A DNA stretch of 64,000 nucleotides from Anarhynchus alexandrinus (Eukaryota; Chordata; Aves; Charadriiformes; Charadriidae): NCBI GenBank assembly GCA_008711295.1, contig VUYV01000125.1, positions 124,001-188,000 on the forward strand, written 5' to 3'. The notes under the pieces are model-generated. The model searched no databases, had not been told where the DNA came from, and saw only the letters and a list, made by a program, of their open reading frames with translations. Each line of letters begins with the position of its first letter. Position 1 is the first letter of the stretch. A program made the translations under genes and the position numbers. This document shows, piece by piece, positions 36,320 through 48,420 of this stretch.

Positions 36320-37080
36320 CTATTGGGAACCACAGGCATAATTAAGTCACCACTGAAGAGCAGCGCGGCTATCTTTGGACCCATAATTATGAGCGCAAAC
36401 AAAAAAAAGAGTTAAATAAACAAAATCTCAAAGAAAGACAGAGAAGTCACGTGTAGTTGCACTGAGGCTGAGCACCACAGCACCGAACTTAATTAATCGG
36501 CTGAGACACAGGGAGGACGTTTATCAAGCCCTCAATATGCTTTTAACTTCCTGGGTTTGACAATCCAAGTGTAAATCAGGGATTACTGAGTATTAGAAGG
36601 AAATCTACTTGAGCATGGCAACAGAGTTTACAATTTGATAAATATTCTAGCTGAGCATTCATGGTGAGCAGTGTCTTTTTCAAGTATGTGCACAGCCTGT
36701 GAATTGATTATCTCCGCCTAATGTTCTTCTTTAGGGCTTCTACTCAGCTGCGAAGTGGCAAACAGTTGATCAGAATCAAGGATTTTATAACAGATGAAAG
36801 CAGATGTCTAGCTGGGAGATCATGTGCATGAAGATGTTAAACAAAATAACCAACAGACGTCTACCTATTTTATCACCAAAATGCATCCGACCCAAGAAGC
36901 AGGAAGCAGCCGGCTTGCTGATTTGTACATTTTTGAAAGATAGATTTTCTTAGCAACAGCTCAGTCATTCAGTAAGGAGCCTTTTGGTGGCAGATCTTTT
37001 AAGTCAGCGCACGTCTGGCAAGATCACTCTTGAGGGCAGGAGAGACCATACTGATATGGATTAACGTGTAAGGCTGACAT
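36320..37080. promoter_or_regulatory. Candidate enhancer / conserved non-coding block
   Basis: About 760 bp of complex unique sequence carry clustered motifs: ATAATTAT (36383-36390), a canonical E-box CACGTG (36448-36453) and TTAATTAA (36489-36496), with no low-complexity runs except A8 near 36401. Homeodomain- and bHLH-type motifs in gene deserts are typical of developmental enhancers. This is a judgement from appearance; no conservation could be tested. Confidence 0.25.
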
Positions 37081-37459
37081 GTCATTTTATTTTCTTTCCC
37101 CCCCACCTCACCCCAGCCTATTTCTTTATAGCTCAGAGGACAGGCTGTAAAATGTAGTCATTTTAGAAGTGGATCTATTGTTACACAGCTGCAGGATGGC
37201 TAGTTTGCAAGCTGCGAAACTGGGAATAATAATAGTTTGCTAATATGGAAATCACTGGCCTACTTTTGGGTTCTGTACATACCTGGAGCTGGTTTGCTTT
37301 CCACCAAGGTACTGATACTTTATAGTTGTTAATGCACTGAAGTTTGAAGACAACCCCAAAATTCTGGAAACTCAGTCTGAAGCGATAGCATAGGATACAA
37401 GAAGGAGCAGTCCATGCACCTTGAAGGTCAAATTAACATATTTTCATGCTTTCATCTTG

Positions 37460-37518
37460 TTTTTTAGCATTTTTGAAACGCTAAAAAAAAGTGTGTGAAA
37501 ATTCTTGTACACACACTT
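37460..37518. other. Two adjacent perfect 9-bp hairpins
   Basis: TTTTTTAGC (37460-37468) pairs with GCTAAAAAA (37480-37488). Immediately after, AAGTGTGTG (37489-37497) pairs with CACACACTT (37510-37518). Loops are 11 and 12 nt. The two stems abut without a spacer. Confidence 0.6.
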
Positions 37519-38595
37519 GCTACAAGCATTTGAAAAGTAGCCAAGGGATTTCATAAATTTTACAGATTATGTACAGTAACCCATTATGCTACCTCTATTT
37601 AAAAAAAAAAATTAAAAAAAATTCAAGGGTTTTAGAGATTTGTAAGCATCTATTTTGCAGGATTTTTTTTTAATTAATCAATTAGTGTTATAGAAGCAGG
37701 AATGTTATTTTGAGATGGGTAAGTCAGAATGCAGGATATGGGGGGAAATATTACTGAAACCTAAGAACACCTAAATCATGGAACAATGACATTATCTATT
37801 AGCCATTTTTCTACATTTTAAAATAATGAGCTTTAATATAGAGTTATTTAGTGCAGAACAGATTTCAGCAATATACTATAATGAATAAAGCATTTTGCTC
37901 TACAACTTCTTTTTAAACGCTGATGTGTATGACATTTGTAGCCTAATTACACATTTCTTGGAGTTTATTTTATTGTTCTGTCTGCAATGCTTCAAAGACA
38001 GCTTTGACACACAACTCAAGTCCAATTGCAGAGTAATGCAATGCTGCCAAGCTAAGGAATGCCAATGATTAGACCTATTCTACAACATGGTTACATGACA
38101 TTATATTCTCTTCAATTCTCCTTGTTTAATTTTTTACTGTGAGAGTATGCAGGGTGTTTATGTATGATTTGTATATGCATTTACACCTTTCTTCTCCATC
38201 TTCTCCAAGACAAAACAGATTTTGCACCTTAACTGCATGACACTAGTGTCCTAATGTTTAGTGTTTCTAAAACCTGTGAAATGACAGGCATAAAGATTTT
38301 TTTCGTTAACATAAAATATCAAGCTGTTTCAAAAATACTGAATTCCTTCCCCTCAGGAAAGCAATATAGCCTGATGATTAAAATCTACAGCAGCTGTTAA
38401 CTGGCACAGGCACCAGTCATGGTGTTGTGATAGCACTAATATTGAAATGTTTGGGTGAATGTATCATCATTCAGCGTAAAGATGTACCCAGTGATATCTA
38501 AAGCTTGATATTAGAAGATTATCAGCTTTGAGAGGCGTCACATGTTAACATATATAGTAACAGGAAATAGGTAACTTGAATGTAGATAGTAATGA

Positions 38596-38640
38596 AAACA
38601 AATAAACAAACAAACAAACACTAAAAAAAAAACCAAAAAA
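38596..38640. repeat. CAAA microsatellite and A-rich tail
   Basis: Several CAAA units are followed by A-rich sequence broken by single C residues. Confidence 0.75.
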
Positions 38641-39283
38641 AAAGACCCTTCATAAGTAAAAAAACCTAAACCACCCTTACTTACTTCATGTCCACATTAA
38701 CAAAATTATTTCTTTCTCTTAAATATAGTTTCTAGTACAAGTTTGTTGACTAGCTCAGGTTATTGATGCCATTCCATGGAGAGGAAATCTGGAATCTTAG
38801 TTGATAAGGAAATAGTGATTAGCTGTTGGATAACAAATGGATTCTAAAAACAAGAAAGTGCAATTAGAGAAAGAAAAGAGATTTCCCTGGAAGTGGTTTT
38901 GGTTTTGTCTTTTTTTTTTTTTTCCTGAGTCAATCTGAGGGATGAAAGCAAACCATGTAGGTGCTATAAGGGTGCTTGAAGAGTTGGTAAGGAAACTTTC
39001 AAAATTATGTTCTGACCCATCGCTGAAGGCAACAGTGTCTTCCCTGTTGTGTTTCAACAGGACATTAATGCTGCAGTCATAACAGGCAGCAAATCCAGCT
39101 CTGACCGTCATTTCAGTAAATGGTCACTGTTGTGGAAACACTCAGAGATTTGGGTGTGTCGTGGTTTAACCCCAGCCAGCAACTGAGCCCCACACAGCCG
39201 CTTGCTCACTCACCCTGTTTGGATGGGGGAGAGAATCGAAAGAGTAAAAGTGACAAAAAACTCATGGGTTAAGATAAAGACAG

Positions 39284-39289
39284 TTTAAT
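39284..39289 (-). promoter_or_regulatory. LTR polyadenylation signal ATTAAA
   Basis: TTTAAT on the plus strand, in the block shared with the LTRs at 4070 and 7393. Confidence 0.55.
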
Positions 39290-39470
39290 AGGTAAAGCAA
39301 AAGATGTGCATACATTTAAAGCCAAACAAGGAGTTCAATCACTGCTTCCCATGGGCAGGCAGGAGTTCAGCCACCTCCAGGAAAACAGGGCTCCATCACA
39401 CATAATGGTTGCCTGGGAATACGAACGCCATAACTCCAAACATCCCCCCCTTCCTTCTTCTTCCCCCAGC

Positions 39471-39480
39471 TTTATATGCT
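39471..39480 (-). promoter_or_regulatory. LTR TATA box
   Basis: On the minus strand this reads AGCATATAAA, a better TATA box than in the two related LTRs. It lies about 190 bp before the ATTAAA signal. Confidence 0.55.
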
Positions 39481-42400
39481 GAGCATGTTATCGTATGCCA
39501 TGGAATATCCCTTTGGTCAGTTGGGGTCTGATGTCCCAGCTGTGCCCCATCCCAACTTCTTGTGCACCCCCAGGTCACTCTCTGGTGGGGCGGCGTGAGG
39601 AACAGAAAAAGTGTTGATTCTTTGTAAGCACTGCTCAGCAGTAACTAAAACATCCCGGTGTTATCAACACTGTTTTCAGCACAAACCCAAACATAGAATC
39701 ATACTAGCTGCTATGAAAAAACCCCCTCTATTCTAGCCAAAAAAAACAGCACAGAGGTTTATAGAGAATCTGCATTCTCATATTAATTACAGAGGTTCTT
39801 CCTCTCATAGAAGATTTATTTATTTACTTACAGAAGAACAAGCAAACCATGCTCTTCAGGTCAAACGTCTAACACCTTCAGGGAGCCAATATGACTAATA
39901 CAACCAAGACGTTATTTATTTTAACTTCAGCCTTACATTAATTACCATGTCAGCAAAGACCTTCAGTGCTAGGCTTCACTGAAGTCACTTCTATATAACA
40001 CATAATTCAAGAATGGCTTTACAGTTGTATATATTTGTTTACTTATACCTGTATGTTTCCCTTTTATATTTGTACAAACACAGAATGTGTACTTCCAAAA
40101 TACCTTTGCAAAACTTTATTTTGAAGGTGTTTACTTGCAATGATCAATAAACAAACTGTGTGCAACTGTGTGAAATTATTCTTCACCCCACCGCAAAAAT
40201 ATATAAATTAGAATCACATAACAAATTTCAGAATAATCCATACTGGAATGCAAAACAGTTTCTCTTCTGATGGGAAACACTTTTAGGCATCTAACACTTT
40301 CATTTTTATTCTCCCCCAAAAGAATTCTTGGGGAAAAAAAGTTTTAGAGCAGCTGCCTAATTTTTTTTTTTCTGTGGGCTTTCAAGATGTGCTTAATTTA
40401 TCCAGAGGCAGACTCCAGGTACTTCATGATAATAAGTATAAGAGAATATGCATTATTCAATAGATTGACCTATATGCAAATGAACAGAGCATAAACATTT
40501 TAACCTAAAAGTGCTTTTCTTTATATCATAGGGCACTGTGTAACCACTAAAACTGTACCTCTGAAGTGCAGAACACAATATTGGATTTGCTGAAATTTTT
40601 TTGAGTGGCTTTTTGAGACAACACAATCTCATGGATCAAGCTGTGGTCTGAGAATTAGAAACTCTGGATTTCTAATCCTGGTTCTGGCTTTCTACCAGAA
40701 GGAAATCATAGCCCTCTTGAGTTTAGCTTTCCTTTGCTTATTAAAATTGTAGGTTATATTATTGCAAAACATTCTTGAAAATAGTGGTTAGGACACATAT
40801 GTGTTTAATTTACATACATGAAAGATTATAATGTATATTTATACATATATGTGTCTACTTAAAAACATAAAATATAGTCATATTATTTTATACACTATGA
40901 CTATACTTTATCGTCATATTACCTCACACATATAGATATCGTTTCTTTATAAATCAAAATGGATGTTTTCATTGTGAATATCCTCTAGTGTTTTTTTACA
41001 GATGTAAATTTACACATTTGGCACATTTTTTTTTTTCTCAGTCACAGCAGTACCATATGTTATTCAAGGATTTCCTTGAATACCAGGATGAAAATAAGGA
41101 CAAAGGATTGTATATTGTTCCTATTTAATTAAAGATGGAAAATTAAGGGATCTTCCCCAGAACTTTGCTGAGATTGCTTACAGAAAACTGTCTTTTCCTT
41201 CTCATTTCCTCAATTAATTCTGAATCTATCAATAGGAAACTATTGTATTTGTCCTTATTTTTGTGGCAACTTGATTTAGGGGAATAATTTATTTTTTTTT
41301 TTAAATTAATTTTAACCTTTTTCCCTAATAGGTTGTGTAGAATTTTTTTTCCTGAAGTATATGTTTTAAAAGATGCCAAGAAACCTTCCTTCTCCTCATA
41401 ACATGTTGAAAAATATAAGTAATCACGTTATACAACATTGAGCACAATTATATTCTGAAGGTCAGGGAAGTATATATAGCAATTCAAGTTCAGCAGAAAG
41501 TACATCTGGTAATACATCTCTCCCAGTCACTTTCATCTCAATAAACCCCAGCCTACTAAAAAGCTAGAAAATGACAGGCGTCTGCAGAGATTGCATCATG
41601 CCAGCCTATGATACGTTGAAATCCAGAAATAAGGAAACATAAGAAACTAGATGTTTACGACTACATCTTTCGCAAAACAGTGAAACAGATTAGTTAGCTT
41701 AGGATAAGGTTTTTTTTTTTTTTTTTCCATGATACATATTGATTTTTTTTTGAAAAGTATTGCCGTGCTTATCAAAGTGTCAGTTAGCTGCAGAGATGTG
41801 GACTACAATAAACCAGTTGGAGCACAAAGGACTGCTTATCCCGTGCCCAGAGAAGGAAAAATGTGAAAGATGCTTCAGGGACTCTGGTGATGTCTGGACT
41901 TGCGTGTACCCAGAAGAATGCGCTCTTTCGACATTCTGGTGCATGAACGCAGTGAGAAGGATGATCATTGCTAGAAGAAAATCCTAATGATTAGAGCAGA
42001 GGAGATGGGATGCGACCGGCCTTTTAAGAGTCCATTGCAAAACGGCAATGGCGAGGTTTCAGAGCTCTGTGTTCTTTCTCTCTCACTTGATATTAATGGG
42101 AGTTGCAAGTGCCAGCTCCTTTCAGGAGTAGGTCTCAAATTAGCAGCAGCCTCACTTATTTATAGATAGAAAACTGGGGAGTACTCATGCTGTTGGCATG
42201 CAATGAAGAGGAGTAAAATTGACTCAGGAGTTAGAGATTGTGATCCTCCTGGTATCAAAGGCAGGATGATAAAAGGAAAATTATTGCTTTAAAAATCCTC
42301 CCCAGAAGCTGGAAAAAAAAGTGGCAGGAACTGGCATTAGTTCTTCTGAAACTATAGATCTCAGATAGTTCATTTGCCCTGATCGTATGATCATATGAGA

Positions 42401-45400
42401 GCAGAGATTAACCTTCCAGATATTCTCTTTGTGACAACTGTCAGCGCATGTGTTTTTTTTAAGACACAGATCTCGTTCCATATTGAGAAATAAACACAGT
42501 ATAAAAAGTCCCATAAGAAACGAACCTGAGGAGAGCAAAGAAAAGGCTTTTATCTAGGTCTTGTATTATATTCCTTGTAAATTGTCTCTCTTTTTGTCTG
42601 TTTTTGTCTGTTTTGCCTCTTTCTACCTCTGTAGCCTTCCATAACACAGTAACACACTTCAGCTATTTTCTGATAATATGTTTCTTGCCATATATCTTCC
42701 TTTGTATATACAAATATACAAAAAATACACAAAAAAACCCAAAACCAAAACTAAAAACCGATCCAAATTCCAAAAGACTTAAAACACTACTCTTAAAAGT
42801 GGAACATCGAGACAAGTACTGCAGTTTAGTATTTACTGAAAATTGGATTTGCTAAGCTGTATTTCTGTTTACAACCCTGACTCTGCTCTTCGTTGTTGCA
42901 AGAGGTCTCAATCAGTCACAAAACCATCATCTGCCATTTCGTTTAGTGCCTGATATGACCTCAGCATGCAGGTCAACGTACCTCAAGGTGGGCTCTGATG
43001 TTCCATCCACCAGGTGAAATATTTTGATGCAAAAACACTTACTGCTTCATCTGGCATTTTTTTAAGGGTTTATAAATACTGTGGCTTTTCCCTAAACAAA
43101 ACCAGCTCTAGAGCATTGTTATTGCCATAAGCACTCCTGTTACAAACCCATCTGTCCATGTCTGCATTTTTATGTGTCTGGATTCTTTCTCCCAGGCATT
43201 GTATGTACCATTACCACTTATGCTTAATAAATTATCTTTCTTTAAAACTACCAGCAAGTTTCTGGCTTGCTGCTGCTGACGAAACATAATAGGGAACAAG
43301 CAAATTTAAGTTCCAGCCTTATTATTGCATACACTTTATGCTTTTTATAGGATTTTTACTTTAAATTTATAAAACTGAAATAAATATCTTTTCGGATAAG
43401 AAGCAAAACCCGTAGCCTTGTTGCTCAGGGACAGTAAATAATAAGATTCTTATATAAGAGAGAAAAGGATTCAAGATTTAAAATGCCTCCAGAAACCTCT
43501 GTTCTGCTTACAAATTCAACCCCCGCACTGCAGTCCTCTAATGAAAAATAATAAATTTTGTAGGCACTTCTACCTCCGACAAAAATCCCTAATGGAAAAG
43601 AAACAAATATCAACACAATCCTTCCTGCTGCCCATGTGTTTAAGTGGACACTCCTCACCTGTGGTAAGGTTCATACAAGTCTTTAGTATTCATTGAGATA
43701 AACCACTTTTCTCCCCAAAGCTCCAAGCTACTAGTTTGTTCATTTCAAATCCCCAGCTGAAAAGCTTAAAGCATGTGCTGGACATTTTAGCGACTGCTCT
43801 TTTACCTTGCACCTAAAAGAAATCCAGAGTTGCACCTTTTGCAGTTTCTCTCAAACAATTATGTGTTCCCAGTTTTCATTTTGATCAAGGAAGTCAGGCA
43901 CAGTAATTTGCGTTCTTTCTCCCCTTTCGCTACTCTGAAAAGCTTTGCATCACTAAGATGTTGGTTATGCTACGAAAAAAAAAGTGGAAAAAAGTGCAGC
44001 TCATATCCCGTATATTTGTCATTCAACAGATGAAACCCGTAAATGTCAATCAAGCAGCTTTGTTGTTTTCAGACACATTCTGTATAATGACTGTTAGCAC
44101 TTAGCTGCAAGTGCACCTTTCAAAGATGATTTTAAAAAAGAGACACCTTTCACAGAAGCCTGCAAGAACAGAAATTATATTACTGAAAAATTAATTCTTT
44201 TTGCAAAGTTCGATCATGGATTAGTAAAAATGTTGCTGAGTGGAGAAATTTGAAGTATTGCAAGTTTAGTTTGCATGGGATTACAAATTTCAGGTGCTCA
44301 CTCAAAACTCACTTGGTACACCATTCAGCAAGTCCAACCCAGTAAATAAATTCAACATACAATTCTACTGACACATCCTGTCTTGAGTTTCAAACATAGA
44401 CCTGGAGTCCATGTGCACACGTACATGAAATAGATTGAAGAGATGAAGAGAGGGTTCCACCCCTAGGAGAGCTGAGCATTAAGACTCAGAAAATCTGATG
44501 GGAGGTTGGATTAGTCAGTAGATGATCTTTACAAATTCAAACAATTAATTGAACTTTGGGAGGCTCCTGCCAGACGAGTTTTCCAATTCTGTTCCCATAC
44601 CACTGACATATATCAGCTTAGTTCAAAAGAAAATCAGGATCTGTCCGTTTCATTCTGGCTTTTCCCAGCCTAGAAGCATATGTTTTTTTCTTGAGGAAAC
44701 CAGATGTCAAGGATGGGACCGTGTGTGCTGAGGATGTTTTTGAATACAGGAAATGCAGCCTTGTCCTGAGGAGCCAGGAACAGCACAGGTCCCAAAGCTC
44801 AGACATAGCTGTGGTTACTGAAATGCTATGGAAATGCAGAAATCTGGTGTCATCAGTTCACCTTGCACACAACATCACCTGTCTTTCCTCCTCTCTTTCC
44901 CGGTACTCCTCTTTTGCCCCCAGTCTTACCATTTTTGTGTTTCTACAAGGTCTCTTGAGAGAATTTGTAACTCTGGAACATAGGTTAGGCAATTATTTTG
45001 TCTACCTTTAATCATATTCAAGAAAATTGTGTGAACAGAAAGAGAAATCAAACAACTGTCTGGTATAGACTTCTACTTTTCACAGTAAAAGGTCAACTGT
45101 TTAAAAAAATACATTACATTATTTCTGTGAAAACACAGTCAGGTTATGCCCTACTGATTTAGTTCCTCAGACGGTCTCCTCTGATTTTGATATAGTTAAG
45201 AGAGGACTGGAGGAAATGAGAAGCTGTAAGCAATGCCTTCTCCCTAATATCTCATAACTTAAACCAAATCATCTGACCACCCTGTTGCTCACTAATGAGT
45301 CTGTGTACAATACGTTTACTGCCATCGCTAAACCCTGGCATGATCTATTTGCAGACTGCGGAGGACAGCAGGCAGCTCTCAACCATCCACACCACCTCAG

Positions 45401-45581
45401 GACTGCTGTGTCTCCAGAGATGCAATGGGCTACCCTGCCTGCATTTTCTGCACCTAGGACCCGAGAACAGGCCTTATATTTCTCTTACTGGAAATAAATG
45501 TTAATGTCTAAAGTGCAAATATATTCAAGGACATAAATTTTACAATATTTTATGCAAAGATAGGAGATATTAATAGGTATT

Positions 45582-45613
45582 GTTTTTTCTTTTTTTTTTT
45601 CTTTTTTTTTTTT
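45582..45613. repeat. T-rich homopolymer tract
   Basis: Interrupted T runs broken by single C or G residues. Confidence 0.75.
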
Positions 45614-46454
45614 ATTGTGTTAAACTTGGAACTTCTGTAGCAAGCTCTACCACTTGCTTGCTGTTCCCATGTTCTCATCCATCACTGAATGAAATGGAAG
45701 GACGGACCTCTGTAGCTATCGGGGATACCTATTTCTTAAGGCAGAATCTGAGCATTAGTTCCACTAGAAGTAATGGAGCAAGGAAGCTTCAGATTGGGTA
45801 AGCTCCAGATATCACCAATGTGGACAATACATTTGAGAGCTTCATTCCTCGCAAACAGAAGTTGTGTGAGTTTAAAGACCGAAACTTTGAATATATTCAG
45901 CAAAGGTCACATAAGAAGGTACGAATTCATATTGGGAGGCACTGGCGGGGTGTTTTTAATAGATTCCAGGTTACCTGTCTGGAATGATACCTTTTCCAGA
46001 TATACAAAAGGTGAAGTTACAAAATATCAAATGGGCTATATTGGTGTGGGACAGGAGGAAAAATACAAAAAGAAGGAAAAAAAAAGGAAGAAATTGTCAA
46101 CAAAATATTTAACTGCAGCTAGAAAACTTACTATTTATTTAATCAATGCATAAATCAGGAGTAAACTGATCTATTCTTCTTTTTCAGAGTCTTTGTAACT
46201 TTTGCTCCATATTGATAACATTGTTCATGAGCAATATAAGAAGCAATAGGCTTAAAAAAAAAAAAACCAAACCAGAAAAGCAGTACCTAAAGAGAGATGA
46301 TCCTTCTGCTTTCCACCCTCATTGTCTGTACAGGAAATTACTGGTATTTCAGGAACAGGGCTGAGGAAAGTTGAGTTTGACTATAGTTCTTAGTCAACTG
46401 AGTATCTGGCTGTAAAAGGGCTTAAAAGAACACTTTCTCAACTCAACTAGGACT

Positions 46455-46560
46455 CTGACACAGGAGAAGAAGATAGGTTCCATGAAAGAAGAAAGAAGAG
46501 TGGTAAAGGGATGAAAGATAAGATGAAGGGAGGGAAGTAGAAGCTGAGGAGAAAAAGTCC
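46455..46560 (+). repeat. Purine-rich (GA) tract
   Basis: About 100 bp with few pyrimidines on the plus strand, built from GAAGA/GGAAG-like words. The three overlapping 84-89-codon frames on the other strand result from this composition. Confidence 0.5.
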
Positions 46561-47924
46561 AGCGGGAACTGCTCCAATATACATAATTGAAAGGTGAAAA
46601 AAATAGGAAGAATGTAGAGGAAACTGCACCAGAAGGATATAAAAACAAAATGAGAAAGGCAGAGCCAGGGAGTTAGCAGATAACCGTCTTTTCCATATTT
46701 CAAACAAGCCACACAATAACAGTGAAGGTAAAAGCTACTGAATTATCTTTAACTGTAACATCAAATGATCATCTTTAACAATTTTTTGCCTTTTAGTTCA
46801 TGGTAGTTGTGATAAAAGTAAACAAACCAAAATCCTGCCCTCTTACTTTTGATTGTAGGACTAGATCCTGAATCATTTTCAGTGCTTGCTTCAAAACACT
46901 CATCAGAGGCAGCTTGCTGTCACATCAGCATAATCTGAGAAATTCTTATTCCTTAATTTGCATGGTCGTAATGCTCAGGTCAGTCCACATCGTTCTCTGA
47001 AAAGTGGGACCTTCTTTCTTCTTACTGTTTATATAGAATATACATATATAAGATACTTAGATAATTTTGAGAAGATTATGCCAAAAATGGACACTTTTGA
47101 TGAGGAAACTGTTTAATCACTGATATCAACAACTACTGAGTACGTGAAAGATTTTAGCACAAGGGAGCTGAGCCCCTTGAGAGGTTTTCCTAGCAGGGAG
47201 TTCACACTATTAGATTTAATTCAGACTATGGCTGTGTGAATTACATATTTTTTTTTCTGCTAGTTGGATAATAACGCAATAAAACTTTCTGATGTGTTAA
47301 TGTGTCAGATTGGAATGTGTTGAACTGGGTGATGAGGATGATTTAATAAGATATTTGCCAATAGTGAAGTTGGCCTGCCTGAAACCAATGATTTGAAAAC
47401 ATAGTAAAGGCAATGGACCATTAATGATGATGGAATGATGTAACTGAACTGATTGAATAGAGTTTTGTGAGGGATGATAATATAGAGATATAATTTACAC
47501 AGATTAGATTGCTTGAGTTCTCAGAGAGTACTTTCCTTTTTAGGAGATGTCCTCATGAATTTTTTCAAGATCTTATTTGTCACGTTTTTGTAAAATGTTA
47601 AGATAGTCTGCACAGCAAGCTAGCAAAATATTGCTTTGGAAAACACAGCATTAATTCTACTCACAAAATGATGTTAACTATGAGTACTGATTGCTTTTGA
47701 AATAAGTCTAAATCTTTTTGTAATGACTTCATTCAGCTGCTCAAAATAACAAATATTAGTCAGACTGCATGAACATAATCTCAGTTTAATCCAGCTGTCA
47801 GTTGGTCATTTAAATAATTCTACTTTTGATCTAACAAGTTATTTTATTTTACTTCAGTTCACTGTATTACTCCCTTCAGCAATTATTTTTAACTGACAAG
47901 AAACAGCACTGGCAAGTGTTTTTT

Positions 47925-47950
47925 ATATGTGTGTGTATATATATATATAA
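47925..47950. repeat. TG/TA dinucleotide microsatellite
   Basis: Short (TG)n followed by (TA)n. Confidence 0.75.
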
Positions 47951-48164
47951 ACCATGCACAGCAGTTGTTTTCCAACCTGTTTCCTATGCCAGTCCTATTG
48001 CAAGGAAAAGAACTCTTAGCCTTATGAAGGTATGCCAAAAAAATCCTTTAAAATGTACTTTTTGTGATGTTCACCAGTTTTTTTCCCCTACAGTGAAACT
48101 TAATATTTTCTACAGAAGAAAACAGAGAGCCCTATGTATTCTTTCCTTCAGCAGTATTAGGAGA

Positions 48165-48420
48165 CATTAAGCAGAACTGCCCTGCTGAGGAAATTCAAGC
48201 TGGCTCCGGGGGAACAGCCTGGGAGCACGGGAACGGCACCGGGGAGCCAACAGCTATTGTGCTTTCTACATGAACGACAGCAATTTTCCAACCTGATCCT
48301 AACCAGGTGGAGAGAGTAGAAAGGAAACAAAGCTGCCAGCAAGACGGCACAAGCAATACAACTCCTCGGAGAAAAGGTCGCTTTTGCCGCAGGAGGCAGG
48401 CATGCTTCCTGGATGTTTTT
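48165..48420. other. Small GC- and CpG-enriched block
   Basis: About ten CpG sites occur in roughly 250 bp, against very few in the flanks. It is too short and too weak for a normal CpG island, and no transcription start is suggested. It may be an old repeat or a conserved element. Confidence 0.35.

Larger units (their letters stand above)
34411..39156. other. Unique DNA with candidate conserved non-coding sequence
   Basis: No gene is supportable. 36320-37080 looks unlike simple decayed sequence (see separate entry), a twin hairpin lies at 37460-37518, and a CAAA microsatellite lies at about 38596-38621. Confidence 0.5.
39157..39753 (-). mobile_element. Solo LTR of an ERVL-like avian endogenous retrovirus, sense -
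   Basis: The plus strand begins TGTCGTGGTTTAACCCCAGC, the strongest match in the window to the common bird LTR (in reverse), and ends in CAGCACA. In sense order it has ATATAAAG at 39470-39477 (minus strand), ATTAAA at 39284-39289 and a U5. It is closely related to 7393-7951 over its whole length. The flanks (GGGTG before, GAGGT after) give no clear target-site duplication. No internal retroviral genes are attached. Confidence 0.85.

Noticed and set aside
7393..39753. The two similar minus-sense LTRs as ends of one provirus
   Set aside because: They are more than 31 kb apart, with two CR1 strands, another LTR and no retroviral genes between them. They are independent solo LTRs.
40873..40905. 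Perfect 10-bp A/T-rich inverted repeat
   Set aside because: A stem of this length and composition is expected about once by chance in 64 kb of AT-rich DNA.
41760..41987. 75-codon cysteine-rich frame as a small secreted protein
   Set aside because: It has no signal peptide, no recognised cysteine spacing and no splice or promoter context. It overlaps another frame on the opposite strand.
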